Assembly: GCA_963700495.1 (NCBI GenBank)
Contig: CAVOXT010000003.1
Coordinates: 62,001-126,000 of the forward strand
Length of the DNA: 64,000 bases
Direction: 5' to 3'
DNA from: JACCTU01 sp963700495
Lineage (GTDB): Bacteria; Actinomycetota; Thermoleophilia; Gaiellales; Gaiellaceae
Under the pieces are notes generated by a model. That model was not told the DNA's origin. It searched no databases and was given only the letters and a program-made list of their open reading frames with translations. The first letter of the stretch is position 1. Each line of letters starts with the position of its first letter. This document shows positions 45,158 to 53,553 of this stretch, one piece after another. The position numbers and the translations under genes were made by a program.

Positions 45158-45934
45158 ATGCCGCCCAACGCCCCTGGGCCTGCTCGCCGTGCCCGCCGGG
45201 CGCAGCGGCGTGCCGCACACCGGCTGCGCCGCTTCGCCGGCCTGACCCTGGTTGCGGCCGTCGGAGTGATCACGCTGCTCGTGACCGCCTTCGGTCCGAA
45301 TGCACCGCAGCTGGCGGCCCGCTCCGGCCCCGCGCCTGCGGACCGCCTGCTCCCGTCGGGCCCGCCGGAGCCTCTCGTCGTCGCCACCCAGGGCGCGCTC
45401 AGGATCCAGCTGCCGATCGAGCGGGACCGCGTCACCGCGATCGGCTACCACTCCGGCGACGCCGCGCTGGCGCTGCATCCGCTCGGGCGGCGCGGCAACC
45501 AGGGACTCCTGGGGCGCCTGGTCGACCGCATCTTCGGGGCCGGCGATTCGAGCCTCACGTGGTACCAGCTGCGAGGCGGCTCCGGGCCGGCGACGTCGGC
45601 GCTCGCGATCGGCGCGGCACCCGGCGCGGACGTCTACGCACCCGTCGACGGCACGATCGCGGGGATCACGCCGTACGTGCTCAACGGCGCCCGCCACGGC
45701 ATGCGGATCGACATCCGGCCGCTGTCGGCGCCTGCGCTGATCGTCTCGGTCACTCGGCTCGAGCCCGACCCCGCTCTGTCGGTCGGCTCGGCGGTCGCTG
45801 CAGGCCGCAACCGGATCGGCGAGGTGCTCGACCTCTCCCAGTTCGAGCGCCAGGCGCTCGCGCGCTACACGCGCGACGCGGGGAACCACGTGACCGTCCA
45901 GGTCTTCCCGGCCGCAGTGCTCTCGCTGCCCTGA
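45158..45934 (+). CDS. Membrane-anchored M23/LytM-like protein, probably inactive as a peptidase
   Basis: About 258 residues. An Arg-rich N-terminus precedes one membrane segment (LTLVAAVGVITLLVTAFG), then an extracytoplasmic domain. The part LAIGAAPGADVYAPVDGTIAGITPYV (about 148-173) resembles the beta-sheet core of M23 lysostaphin-type domains. The zinc-ligand pattern HXXXD/HXH is not visible, so catalysis is doubtful. Start ATG 45158 is taken; a GTG at 45149 is equally possible. Its stop overlaps the YmdB-like start (CTGA). A cell-wall-related scaffold is a reasonable guess. Confidence 0.6.
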   Translation: MPPNAPGPARRARRAQRRAAHRLRRFAGLTLVAAVGVITLLVTAFGPNAPQLAARSGPAPADRLLPSGPPEPLVVATQGALRIQLPIERDRVTAIGYHSGDAALALHPLGRRGNQGLLGRLVDRIFGAGDSSLTWYQLRGGSGPATSALAIGAAPGADVYAPVDGTIAGITPYVLNGARHGMRIDIRPLSAPALIVSVTRLEPDPALSVGSAVAAGRNRIGEVLDLSQFERQALARYTRDAGNHVTVQVFPAAVLSLP

Positions 45935-46710
45935 TCCTTCTCTTCATCGCGGACGTCGTGGGCGTCCCCGGGCGGAGCGCGCTCGAGGAACGCTTGCCGT
46001 CGCTGCGCGAGGAGCTGGACGTCGACCTCTGCATCGCGAACGGCGAGAACGCCGCTGACGGCATCGGGCTGACGCCGAAGCTCGCCCGCAAGCTGCTCGA
46101 GATGGGCGTTGACGCGATCACGCTCGGGAACCACACGTGGCGCAGGCCCGAGCTCGCGCCCTGGATCGACTCGACCGACCGAGTCGTCCGGCCCGGCAAC
46201 TTCTCGCAATTCGCGCCGGGGAGCGGGTTGACCGTCGTCCCGGCACGAGACGGCACTCTCGTCGGGGTGATCAACGTGATGGGCAGCCTCTTCCTCGAGG
46301 TCGCTTACGGTCCGTTCGAGGTGATCGACGAGCTCGTCGAGAAGGCGCAGGCGCAGACGCCGGTGATCTTCGTCGACATGCACGCCGAGGCGACGAGCGA
46401 GAAGGTCGCGCTCGCACGGTGGCTCGACGGGCGCGTCACCGCGGTGATCGGTACGCACACGCACGTGCAGACGAACGACGCGCGCGTGCAGCCCGGCGGG
46501 ACCGCCGCGCTCACGGACGCCGGGATGACGGGCCCGCACGACTCGGTGATCGGCGTCACCGCCCATCAGGCCATCTCCCGCATGCGCACCGGCCTGCCCG
46601 TGCGCTTCGAGACCGCGCCGGGCGGCGTCCGGATCGAGGGCGCGCTGATCGAGTGCGGCGCCGACGGCCGAGCAACGCGCTGCGAGACGGTCCGCGTCCC
46701 CGTCCCGTAA
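45931..46710 (+). CDS. YmdB-family metallophosphodiesterase
   Basis: A 259-residue calcineurin-like enzyme of the YmdB (TIGR00282) family; the Bacillus member hydrolyses 2',3'-cyclic nucleotides and affects mRNA turnover and biofilms. Metal ligands are in FIADVVG, IANGENAADG, TLGNHTW, VDMHAEATSEK and GTHTHVQTND. No conventional start lies in the right frame; a CTG at 45931 overlaps the preceding TGA and places FIADVVG at the usual distance from the N-terminus. Translation is thus likely coupled to the M23-like gene. Confidence 0.9.
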   Translation: MILLFIADVVGVPGRSALEERLPSLREELDVDLCIANGENAADGIGLTPKLARKLLEMGVDAITLGNHTWRRPELAPWIDSTDRVVRPGNFSQFAPGSGLTVVPARDGTLVGVINVMGSLFLEVAYGPFEVIDELVEKAQAQTPVIFVDMHAEATSEKVALARWLDGRVTAVIGTHTHVQTNDARVQPGGTAALTDAGMTGPHDSVIGVTAHQAISRMRTGLPVRFETAPGGVRIEGALIECGADGRATRCETVRVPVP

Positions 46711-46745
46711 CGGCACCGCCGATCTCCTAGAGACGTGACCCACCG

Positions 46746-46778
46746 GGACCTGCCCGGTGCCAGGCACCGGGCAGGTCC
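46746..46778. repeat. 33-bp perfect palindrome between convergent genes (copy 1 of a repeat)
   Basis: Two exact 16-bp arms around a single A, with the core GGTGCCAGGCACC. It lies 36 bp after the YmdB-like stop and before the convergent GT87 stop, so it can act as a terminator in both directions. A related 33-bp element lies at 46845-46877. The pair looks like copies of a dispersed palindromic repeat. Confidence 0.75.
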
Positions 46779-46798
46779 AGAACGGTCGGCTGGTCCCG

Positions 46799-48046
46799 TC
46801 AGTCCACTCCTGGCGCGGATCCGCCTCCCCGACGCGTCCACTGCGGACCTGTTAGGTGCCTGGCACCGGACCGGTCCGGGAGGGTCGCGGTGCGAATGAG
46901 CACGGCCAGCAGGGCCAGGAGGACGAGGTCGCGCGCGAGGACGAGCCAGGAGACGGTCGGATCGAACTCGCGGACGAGGTCCCAGTAGCGGTAGGGGAAC
47001 CAGACCTGCGTCAGGACGAGAGCGCACGCAAGGAGAGCCGTTGCCCCCCACCGTCGCGCGAGCGGGACGACGGGGACGAGCCAGATGAGGAACTGCGGCG
47101 AGAGCACCTTGCCGAGCGCAACGAACGCGGTCAGGGCGGCTGCGGCGTAGGCCGCGAGCTCGATCGCGGACGGTGTCCGCTCCCGCCGCGCGAAGTCCGT
47201 CCACAGCCAGGCGAGCAGGGCAACCTGCACGATCGAGAGGAGCGCCGCGAGCACGGCGGGAAGCGTCCCGACGAGGTTCTGAGATCCGTGGCTCGACTTC
47301 ATCTCGATCCCCAGCCCGAACGCGGCATGCGCGGCCAGCAGCAGCCCGGAGCCGAGGCTCTCGATCTGCAGCGGGCGCGAAAGCTGTCGACCGAGGCTCG
47401 AGCCGACGTCGGCAGGCGCCAGGATCACGAAGGGCAGATAGACCGCGAGCACGACCGCCGCGCAGATGCAGCCGCACACGATCGCTTCGTGCCGGCCTCG
47501 CCGGCGCCAGACGTAGACGACGGCGAGCGGCGCGAACACGACCGGGTAGAGCTTCGCGGCGATCGCCGCGCCGAGGAGCCCGTGGCCGACCCGCAGGCGG
47601 TCGTGCAGCAGCGCGGCAAGGGCGAACGACGCGAGCATCGCGGGCCAGAGGTCGAAGCGCGTCAGGATCACCGAGCCGATCGCGAGCGGCGACAGCGCGA
47701 CGAACGCGAGCGTGCCGAAGCCGAGCTTGAGGCGCCGCGCGGCCAGGGCAACCGCGACGACCGTCCCGGCCCCGCAGAGCGCCATCAGCCACTCGAACGC
47801 GGCGCGGAAGTCGTGGTCGCCGAGCGCGGGCAGCACGAACACGGGGAGCGCGCCGGGCGGGTACTCGACCCGGAAGTCCCGGTACGGGAGGTCGCCGGCC
47901 ACAATCGCTTCGCCGTAACGCTCGTACACCGGCGTGTCGACGATCTGGTCGCGCTCGTAGAAGCCGACGTGCAGCAGCCCCCACGAGGCGAGAAAGAGCA
48001 GGACCGCGAGCACGGTCTGCTTGAGGTCAGGCTTCCGACCGGTCAC
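46799..48046 (-). CDS. GT-C type glycosyltransferase, GT87/DUF2029 family
   Basis: A 415-residue polytopic protein with about 10 membrane segments. The first extracytoplasmic loop has RVEYPPGALPVFVLPAL with the acidic residue of GT87 enzymes. Other elements are ILTRFDLWPAMLASFALAAL and AIAAKLYPVVFAPLAVV, typical of polyprenyl-phosphomannose-dependent mannosyltransferases. The last ~25 residues are encoded partly by a palindromic repeat and look non-native. The GTG at 48046 overlaps the upstream gene by 20 bp. Acceptor unknown; lipomannan-like glycans are plausible. Confidence 0.82.
   Translation of the reverse strand: MTGRKPDLKQTVLAVLLFLASWGLLHVGFYERDQIVDTPVYERYGEAIVAGDLPYRDFRVEYPPGALPVFVLPALGDHDFRAAFEWLMALCGAGTVVAVALAARRLKLGFGTLAFVALSPLAIGSVILTRFDLWPAMLASFALAALLHDRLRVGHGLLGAAIAAKLYPVVFAPLAVVYVWRRRGRHEAIVCGCICAAVVLAVYLPFVILAPADVGSSLGRQLSRPLQIESLGSGLLLAAHAAFGLGIEMKSSHGSQNLVGTLPAVLAALLSIVQVALLAWLWTDFARRERTPSAIELAAYAAAALTAFVALGKVLSPQFLIWLVPVVPLARRWGATALLACALVLTQVWFPYRYWDLVREFDPTVSWLVLARDLVLLALLAVLIRTATLPDRSGARHLTGPQWTRRGGGSAPGVD
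46845..46877. repeat. 33-bp imperfect palindrome inside the end of a GT87 gene (copy 2 of a repeat)
   Basis: It has the same 33-bp frame as copy 1: GGACC ends, core GGTGCCTGGCACC and a one-base centre. Five bases in each outer arm no longer pair (TGTTA against CCGGT). It is translated as part of the C-terminal tail of the GT87 protein (RSGARHLTGP region), which suggests that the repeat entered or replaced the gene end. Confidence 0.7.
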
Positions 48047-49760
48047 GGGCGAGCAGCGCGAAGGCGGCGAACGGGAAGAACCACGGGAGGTAGAGATAGA
48101 ACCAGTGCGTCAGCACGAGCTGGAACGCGGCGATCAGCGCCGCGGTCAGCGCGGCGAGCTGCAACGGTGACTTCCGCCGCGGCACGAACGCCGCGACAAG
48201 AGCGGCCGCCAGCACCACTGCCTCGACCACCTGATGCGGCCGCTCGAGGTCGGGGATCCCACGCGCATGGTACTGGCCCCAGTCCCAGATCGAGAACGGC
48301 GACTCGCGGCCGAGCTGCCAGCCGAGCGTCCGGTCCCAGAACGTCCGCGCCGCATCGACGACGTTCGGCTCGAGCAGCAGGATGGAGAACGCGAGCGCGG
48401 TTGCGACGACGAAGCCGGCGGCGAAACGCGCGACCTCGCGCACCCGCCACTCGGGGTACGTCGACCACAGCGGCGCGACGATCAGCGCCGCAAACTTCGT
48501 CCAGCCCGCGAGCGCCGCAAAGCCGCCGCGCAGACCGGGCCGGGCCGCGAAGAAGAACCCGAAGATCAGCAGCGCCGGCAGGATCGCGTCGTTCGTGTTC
48601 GAGCTCGACACGTACTGCGTGAATGGGTACGCCGCCCATGCGAAGGGCAGCGTCGCCGCAAGCCTCTGCCCGCCGAAGCGCCAGCCGACGAGTGCGAGCC
48701 CGAGCAGGCACAGCACGTCGAACGCAATGGCCGTGAAGTGCGCGGCCGGCAGATCGTCCCACTTGCCGGTCCACCCGAAGAGCACGTAGCCCGGGACGTA
48801 CGCGAGATACGCGACGGGCCCGTAGGTATCGCCCCGGTCGTTCGAGGACTCGCAGCGGCCGTTCGTCTGGATGCGCTCGCGGATCTCGCCGTTCGCATCC
48901 GCCTCACCGCACGCCTTCAGGCCGTCCTGAACCGGGAAGTTCCCGTACGGCGCCTGGCCGTTGACGATCCGGTGGCCGCCGATCACCCCTGCGTAGCCGA
49001 CGTCGATCACGTTCGAGGTCTCGACGTTCAGCCCGATGCGGAACCCGGCGAGGAAGACAGCCGCCGCGACGAGCAGCCAGACCGGCCACACCGGACGCGC
49101 CGGCTTCACGCGCGCGGTCGTGCCGATCCACGCCATCCGAGCGATCACGTACACGAGCGGCGGGTACGCCAGCGGCACGCTCGTGAAGATGTCCCCGCGG
49201 TTGAAGAACCAGAGCGAGATCGAGAACGAGAGCAGCGCGAGCAGGTCGAGGTTGCGGAGCGACAGCGGCCGCCGCAGGTCCGCGAGCCCGAGCAGGAAGA
49301 CGACGCAGAACGCCAGCCAGACGGCGGGGCGGTTGATCTCCCTGCCGCCGAACGCACCCTTTCCCCCGCGCGCCATCTTCCACGCGACCTGAGGGCCCGT
49401 CCAAGCCTCGGTGACGAGGCCGCTGCGGTCGCCCACGCGGCCGTCGGCGATCTGCCCCGCCTCGCCCCACCAGACTTTGACCCGCCACGTGCCGTCTTCC
49501 TGCTCGTACTCCGCCTGGACGACACGGTCGGTGCGCGGGTAGCGGTCGAGCCAGTCGCGCACCTTCGGATAGGCGAGGAAGATCCGCTCGGCACGCTGCT
49601 CGGTCAGCCGCGCCGGCTCGGGCGCGGGAACGAACGGCGTCTGGACGAGATTCCCTCTCCCGTCGAAGACGGGTTGCGTGACGGTCTGCGCGGGAGCGGG
49701 CTGTGCCAGCCAGAGGCCGGCGGCGACGGCGACGAGCGCGTGTCGCCGGAAACGCCTCAG
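48027..49760 (-). CDS. Large GT-C-like membrane protein with secreted N-terminal domain
   Basis: About 577 residues. A signal-like start (ALVAVAAGLWLAQPAPAQ) leads to a ~110-residue soluble domain resembling small PepSY-like folds (ERIFLAYPKVRDWLDRYP, VKVWWGEAGQIADG), and then 10-12 membrane segments with YAGVIGGHRIVNGQAPYGNFP and GDTYGPVAYLAYVPGYVLFG, the acidic-loop pattern of DUF2029-like GT-C proteins. No ATG/GTG/TTG start is found near the GtrA stop; a CTG at 49760 gives a CTGA overlap. It is coupled to the GT87 gene downstream. Confidence 0.75.
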   Translation of the reverse strand: MRRFRRHALVAVAAGLWLAQPAPAQTVTQPVFDGRGNLVQTPFVPAPEPARLTEQRAERIFLAYPKVRDWLDRYPRTDRVVQAEYEQEDGTWRVKVWWGEAGQIADGRVGDRSGLVTEAWTGPQVAWKMARGGKGAFGGREINRPAVWLAFCVVFLLGLADLRRPLSLRNLDLLALLSFSISLWFFNRGDIFTSVPLAYPPLVYVIARMAWIGTTARVKPARPVWPVWLLVAAAVFLAGFRIGLNVETSNVIDVGYAGVIGGHRIVNGQAPYGNFPVQDGLKACGEADANGEIRERIQTNGRCESSNDRGDTYGPVAYLAYVPGYVLFGWTGKWDDLPAAHFTAIAFDVLCLLGLALVGWRFGGQRLAATLPFAWAAYPFTQYVSSSNTNDAILPALLIFGFFFAARPGLRGGFAALAGWTKFAALIVAPLWSTYPEWRVREVARFAAGFVVATALAFSILLLEPNVVDAARTFWDRTLGWQLGRESPFSIWDWGQYHARGIPDLERPHQVVEAVVLAAALVAAFVPRRKSPLQLAALTAALIAAFQLVLTHWFYLYLPWFFPFAAFALLARDRSEA

Positions 49761-50215
49761 TGCTTCCGGCGAAAGGTCCAGAGCTTGTTGCCGATGAAGT
49801 TGATCGGCGTCACGAGCACGATCGCGATCGCCTGCGCGGCGATCTCGCCGAGGCCGAGTGCGATCAGCAGCTCGAGCGCGATCAGGTTCGCGACGAGCGC
49901 CAGCGTCGCGACGACGAGGAAGCGCATGCCCTGGTAGGCGACGTGGCCTCGCTGTCCGTGAAAGGTCCACACCCGGTTCCAGATGTAGTTGTTCGTCACC
50001 GCGACGAGGAACGAGCAGATTGCTGCGAGCGTGTGGTTGACGTCGGCCCAGAGCACGAGCGCGGAGAACACCGCGAGGTTGACGATGTACCCGCTCGCGC
50101 CGACCGTCGAGAACTTCGCCAGCTGGATCCAGTTGTGAGGACGGCGAAGGGCCCTGCCGGCGCGGGTGCGGGCGAGAGTCGCGGCGACGCCGGCCGAGGA
50201 CGAACGCTCCACCAC
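49757..50215 (-). CDS. GtrA-family membrane protein
   Basis: A 152-residue protein with four membrane helices and the GtrA hallmarks KFSTVGASGYIVNLAVF, TNNYIWNRVWTF and INFIGNKLWTFRRKH. GtrA proteins help flip or deliver polyprenyl-linked sugars to GT-C glycosyltransferases. Two such glycosyltransferases follow directly, so a three-gene glycan module is likely. Start GTG 50215. Confidence 0.9.
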   Translation of the reverse strand: MVERSSSAGVAATLARTRAGRALRRPHNWIQLAKFSTVGASGYIVNLAVFSALVLWADVNHTLAAICSFLVAVTNNYIWNRVWTFHGQRGHVAYQGMRFLVVATLALVANLIALELLIALGLGEIAAQAIAIVLVTPINFIGNKLWTFRRKH

Positions 50216-50231
50216 GCCCGAGCCTAGCCGC

Positions 50232-50681
50232 TCAGGAAGCGGCCCGGACCCTCGAGGCGGCTGCCCCCAGCGTGACGTCGGGTCCGTAGTCGACGTCTCT
50301 GGATCCGCGTGGGGTGGCGACGACGACCGTCGAGACGGTCCCGTCCAGGTCGAGGCGGAGGTCCCGGAGCTCCCCGAGCCGCTCCCTTCGGCGCACGACG
50401 TCGGAGCCGCGCAGGGCGCCGAACGTGCTCCCGCGTTTCGTGTAGAAGGCGAGCTCGGCCGCCTCGAGCAGGACGAGCGACGAGCCGATCTCGACTTCGT
50501 GCTCCCGCACAGTCGCGACCGCGTAGGGCAGGAAGCGCCGCTCGTCGTCGCCGCATCTCACCTCGAACCCGAGCGCACGCCGGTGCTCTCGGTCCAGGAC
50601 GAGATCCACCGGGCGGCCGAGGTCGATGCCCCTCAGGCGAACCGGCAGGCCCAGCAGACGCTCGACCGAGACCCCGCCCAC
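50232..50681 (-). CDS. PRC-barrel-like hypothetical protein
   Basis: A 149-residue soluble protein. The first half, with LLGLPVRLRGIDLGRPVDLVLD and DERRFLPYAVATV, fits a PRC-barrel-type beta domain, and a related repeat follows (GSDVVRRRERLGELRDLRLD). PRC-barrel proteins bind RNA or partner proteins; no specific role can be assigned. Start GTG 50681. It sits alone between gtrA and pcm on the same strand. Confidence 0.55.
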   Translation of the reverse strand: MGGVSVERLLGLPVRLRGIDLGRPVDLVLDREHRRALGFEVRCGDDERRFLPYAVATVREHEVEIGSSLVLLEAAELAFYTKRGSTFGALRGSDVVRRRERLGELRDLRLDLDGTVSTVVVATPRGSRDVDYGPDVTLGAAASRVRAAS

Positions 50682-50718
50682 GGAGAGTGATTGTGCCTAC
50701 CGGACCAGAGGTCACGGG

Positions 50719-51369
50719 TCAGGCGGAGAACCCCTCCTCGCCGACGAGCGGGACGAACCTGCACGGGACCGACTTGACGACCGCGGGCCCCTCCGGGCTC
50801 CGCACGATCAGCTGGAGCTGCTGCCCGCGCCGGCCCCCGATCGGCACGACGAGCCGGCCGCGCTCCTCGAGCTGGTCGTAGAGCGTGGTCGGCAATCCGG
50901 GAGCCGCAGCCGCCACGGCGATGGCCGCGAACGGCGCCTGCTCGGGAAGCCCCAGCGTGCCGTCGCCGACGTGCACGTGCACCCGGTCGCCGTAGCCGGC
51001 CGCCTCCAGGGCCGCACGCGCGGCCTCGGCGAGCTCTGGAATCCGCTCGATCGTGTGCACCTCACCGGCCAGCTCTGCGAGCACCGCGGCCTGGTAGCCC
51101 GAGCCGGTCCCGACGTCCAGCACCCGCTCGTGCCCGCGGAGGGACAGCGCCTCGCAGATGCGCGCGACCATGTACGGCTGCGAGATCGTCTGCCCCGACC
51201 CGATCGGAAGCGCGGCGTCGTCGTAGGCGCGCGTCCTGACTTTCTCTGGGATGAAGAGCTCGCGCGGCACGCGCTCCATCGCCTCCAGCACGCGCTCGTC
51301 CACGATGTCGCGTCGGCGTAGCTGCCGCTCGACCATCCGCAGCCGCTCGGCCGAACGGTCAGGCGACAT
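50719..51369 (-). CDS. pcm: Protein-L-isoaspartate O-methyltransferase
   Basis: A 216-residue SAM-dependent repair methyltransferase. It shows the Pcm N-terminal RELFIPE, the motif GSGQTISQPYMVARI (substrate loop), the SAM motif VLDVGTGSGYQAAVLA, and RLVVPIG near the end. It methylates isoaspartyl residues in damaged proteins. ATG at 51369; it overlaps the phosphodiesterase-like gene by 11 bp. Confidence 0.94.
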   Translation of the reverse strand: MSPDRSAERLRMVERQLRRRDIVDERVLEAMERVPRELFIPEKVRTRAYDDAALPIGSGQTISQPYMVARICEALSLRGHERVLDVGTGSGYQAAVLAELAGEVHTIERIPELAEAARAALEAAGYGDRVHVHVGDGTLGLPEQAPFAAIAVAAAAPGLPTTLYDQLEERGRLVVPIGGRRGQQLQLIVRSPEGPAVVKSVPCRFVPLVGEEGFSA

Positions 51370-52684
51370 CGACGAGGGACCGCGCGTACACCGGACGGTC
51401 GACCCCGAGATGGTCGAGCAGCAGCGACGCGACGCCGGTCAGGCCCGCCGGTGGTGCGCCGAGACCGACGGTCAGCATCGGCACCTCGGAGTCGCCCGCG
51501 ACGAGCGAGCCGTGGCTCCCTCCGCCGGCGTGGTGGCGGCCCGCGAGGTCGGTGAACTCGAAGCCCGGGGCTCCGGACACCAGCACATCGCCGGCGTTCG
51601 GGTTGCGAAGCGCACCCTCGGCGCGTGCGAGGCCGTCTGGGTACGACGCGAGAACGTCGGGGCCCTCCCCTCCGTCACGGCGGGCGACGACCTCTCCGTT
51701 CTCGAGAAAGAGCACCGTCTCGGCCGCCGGGTTCCCGTCGAGCCGCTCTGCGAGCGCCCTCGCTCTGCCGCCGCGCAGGTCGTAGACCATCCCCGCGCGG
51801 TTCGACGCCGTCACGACGACGTCGCCGACGCCCGCGTAAGCCTCGTGGAGCGAGACGGGCCGCTCGACGTGCGTCTGGCCGTGATCGGAGCACACGACGA
51901 CGGCGTAGCGCTGGAGGAACTCGTCGATCCCGCCGGCGGCCTCGATCAGCGCTCGGACCGCGTCGTCCGCCCGCAGGAGTGCCGCGTGCGCTGAGTCCGG
52001 CCCCTCGGCGTGCGAGGCGTAGTCGTAGTCGGGGAGGTAGTAGACGAGGAGGTCGAAGCCGTCACGGGTCACGAGCCAGCGTCCCACCGCCGCGGCGTAG
52101 CGGTCGTTCGAGCCGAGATGGCGCGCGCCAACCTGGAACGGCGCGCCGGTCGGATCCGACTCGAAGAGGTTGAAGTAGAAGAACCGCTGCGGCCCGTATG
52201 CGGAACGAGTGACTCCGGGAATGCGCGTCGGATGTGCGGTGCGGCCCCGGTAGCAGACGATGTTGACCGCGGCGGCGACGCGACCGGCGTCCTCGACGGA
52301 CTCGTAGAGAGTCACCGCCCGCCGGGAGAGATGCTCCTCGTTCATCCGGTAGATCGCGTCGAGGATCCCGCGGCGAGTGCCCGACCGCCGGATCGCGGCG
52401 AACGACGAGCCGTACTCGACGATGCGCTGTTCGCCACGGTGGTACCAGACGAGGTGCGGGATCTCGTGCACGTCGGGGTACGCGCCCGTGACGAGCGACG
52501 ACAGGCACACCGGAGTCAGCGACGGGAACACGGTCGACGCGCGTGCGTAGCGGCCGCGCTCGAACAGCTCCGCCAGCGCCGGCGTAGCGCGCCGCTCGAC
52601 CGCGTCCTCGAACATCGCGGGCGTGAGCCCGTCGATGACGATCGCTATCGCCTTAGTCGCGGGCAAGGATCCGGAGGCCGGCAT
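51359..52684 (-). CDS. Alkaline-phosphatase-superfamily phosphodiesterase (nucleotide pyrophosphatase type)
   Basis: A 441-residue protein of the type I phosphodiesterase/nucleotide pyrophosphatase group. The metal site begins with AIVIDGLTPAMF and the nucleophile region STVFPSLTPVCLSSLVTG (Thr), then LLVYYLPDYDYASHAEGP and VVVCSDHGQTHV with the late Asp-His pair and GGGSHGSL. It probably hydrolyses phosphodiester or pyrophosphate bonds in the cytoplasm, since no signal peptide is visible. The ATG at 52684 overlaps the preceding membrane gene by 32 bp; a later start is possible. Confidence 0.87.
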   Translation of the reverse strand: MPASGSLPATKAIAIVIDGLTPAMFEDAVERRATPALAELFERGRYARASTVFPSLTPVCLSSLVTGAYPDVHEIPHLVWYHRGEQRIVEYGSSFAAIRRSGTRRGILDAIYRMNEEHLSRRAVTLYESVEDAGRVAAAVNIVCYRGRTAHPTRIPGVTRSAYGPQRFFYFNLFESDPTGAPFQVGARHLGSNDRYAAAVGRWLVTRDGFDLLVYYLPDYDYASHAEGPDSAHAALLRADDAVRALIEAAGGIDEFLQRYAVVVCSDHGQTHVERPVSLHEAYAGVGDVVVTASNRAGMVYDLRGGRARALAERLDGNPAAETVLFLENGEVVARRDGGEGPDVLASYPDGLARAEGALRNPNAGDVLVSGAPGFEFTDLAGRHHAGGGSHGSLVAGDSEVPMLTVGLGAPPAGLTGVASLLLDHLGVDRPVYARSLVDVA

Positions 52685-53062
52685 GACGCTCCCCTTGCCG
52701 CCTCCTCAGCCGCGCGCCGAGCACGGGCAGCGCGACCGCGATCAGGTAGCCGAGCGACCGGCACGAACGAGATGCGCCGCGAGGACGAGCGACGCAGCCC
52801 CGACGAGGAGCCCCGTCCCTCCGCGCGTTCCTCCGCGCGCGAGCGCGCCGCGCACGGTCGGGCTCGCACCGAGCGCCCCCAGCACGCTTCCCACGCTGCC
52901 CGCGACCGCCCCCGCCCAGTCGCCGAGCAGCCAGCCCACGACGGCAGCGACGACCACCGCGACCGGAACCGCGATGCGCACGTCGAGCAGCACACCCAGT
53001 GCGAGCACGCCGATTGCCGCCCCGAGGCCGGCGCAGACGCCGATCCAGTACCACGTGCCCAC
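52653..53062 (-). CDS. Small glycine/alanine-rich membrane protein; one frame break
   Basis: About 136 residues with three or four hydrophobic stretches (WIGVCAGLGAAIGVLALGVL, IAVPVAVVVAAVVGWLLG, TGLLVGAASLVLAAHLV and LGYLIAVALPVLGA) and a basic tail. One base seems missing near 52750-52758; without it the frame ends early at a TGA. I do not recognise the family. Start GTG 53062. Divergent from the thioredoxin-like gene; upstream of the phosphodiesterase gene on the same strand. Confidence 0.55.
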
Positions 53063-53158
53063 GCAGTCGAGTGTACTGACGACGTTTGCTCCGACCGTGC
53101 GGTGGGAAGAAGCCGCTTCCCCCTGTATTTGCGGACCCACCGACACTAGGAGGATCAC

Positions 53159-53480
53159 ATGAGCGAAGACGCTCGGCCCTTGCTCGTGTTCTTCACGAGC
53201 GAGCTCTCCGGCCCCGCTCGCCGAATGGAGAGCCTGCTCGCCCATCTCGCCCGCAAGGAACGCGCGCGCCTCGCGGACCGTTCTCGTCGACATCGACGCG
53301 CGACCTGAGCTGGCGGAGAAGTTCAACGTGACGGCCGTGCCGACACTCGTGCTCGTGAAGCGCAAGCGCGCCGTCGCCCGGATGGAAGGGCGCGTGAGCG
53401 CCCCGCGGATCGAGCAGATGCTCGAGCCGCACCTGCCGTCGCCCGCGCCGACGCTCGTGCCGGCGCCTGCGACTGCCTGA
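53159..53480 (+). CDS. Thioredoxin-like protein without active-site cysteines; one frame break
   Basis: About 106 residues after correcting one extra base near 53262-53276. The fold shows LLVFFTSELSGPARRMESLLA at the place of the WCGPC loop, then VLVDIDARPELAEKFNV and the cis-proline segment TAVPTLVLVKRKR. Both redox cysteines are replaced (SGPA), so it cannot be a disulfide reductase and may be a binding or scaffold protein. ATG 53159 follows AGGAGG with good spacing. Confidence 0.72.
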
Positions 53481-53553
53481 ATCCGAACGCCTCGCCCCGG
53501 AGTAGGGTCCGGTGTCCAGTGCTGGATCCAGCCTCGGGGGAGGAGGAGATCGG

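Noticed and set aside
46799..46877. The GT87 C-terminal tail as a functional domain
   Set aside because: The tail is encoded by a palindromic repeat and flanking non-homologous DNA, so it is more likely incidental.
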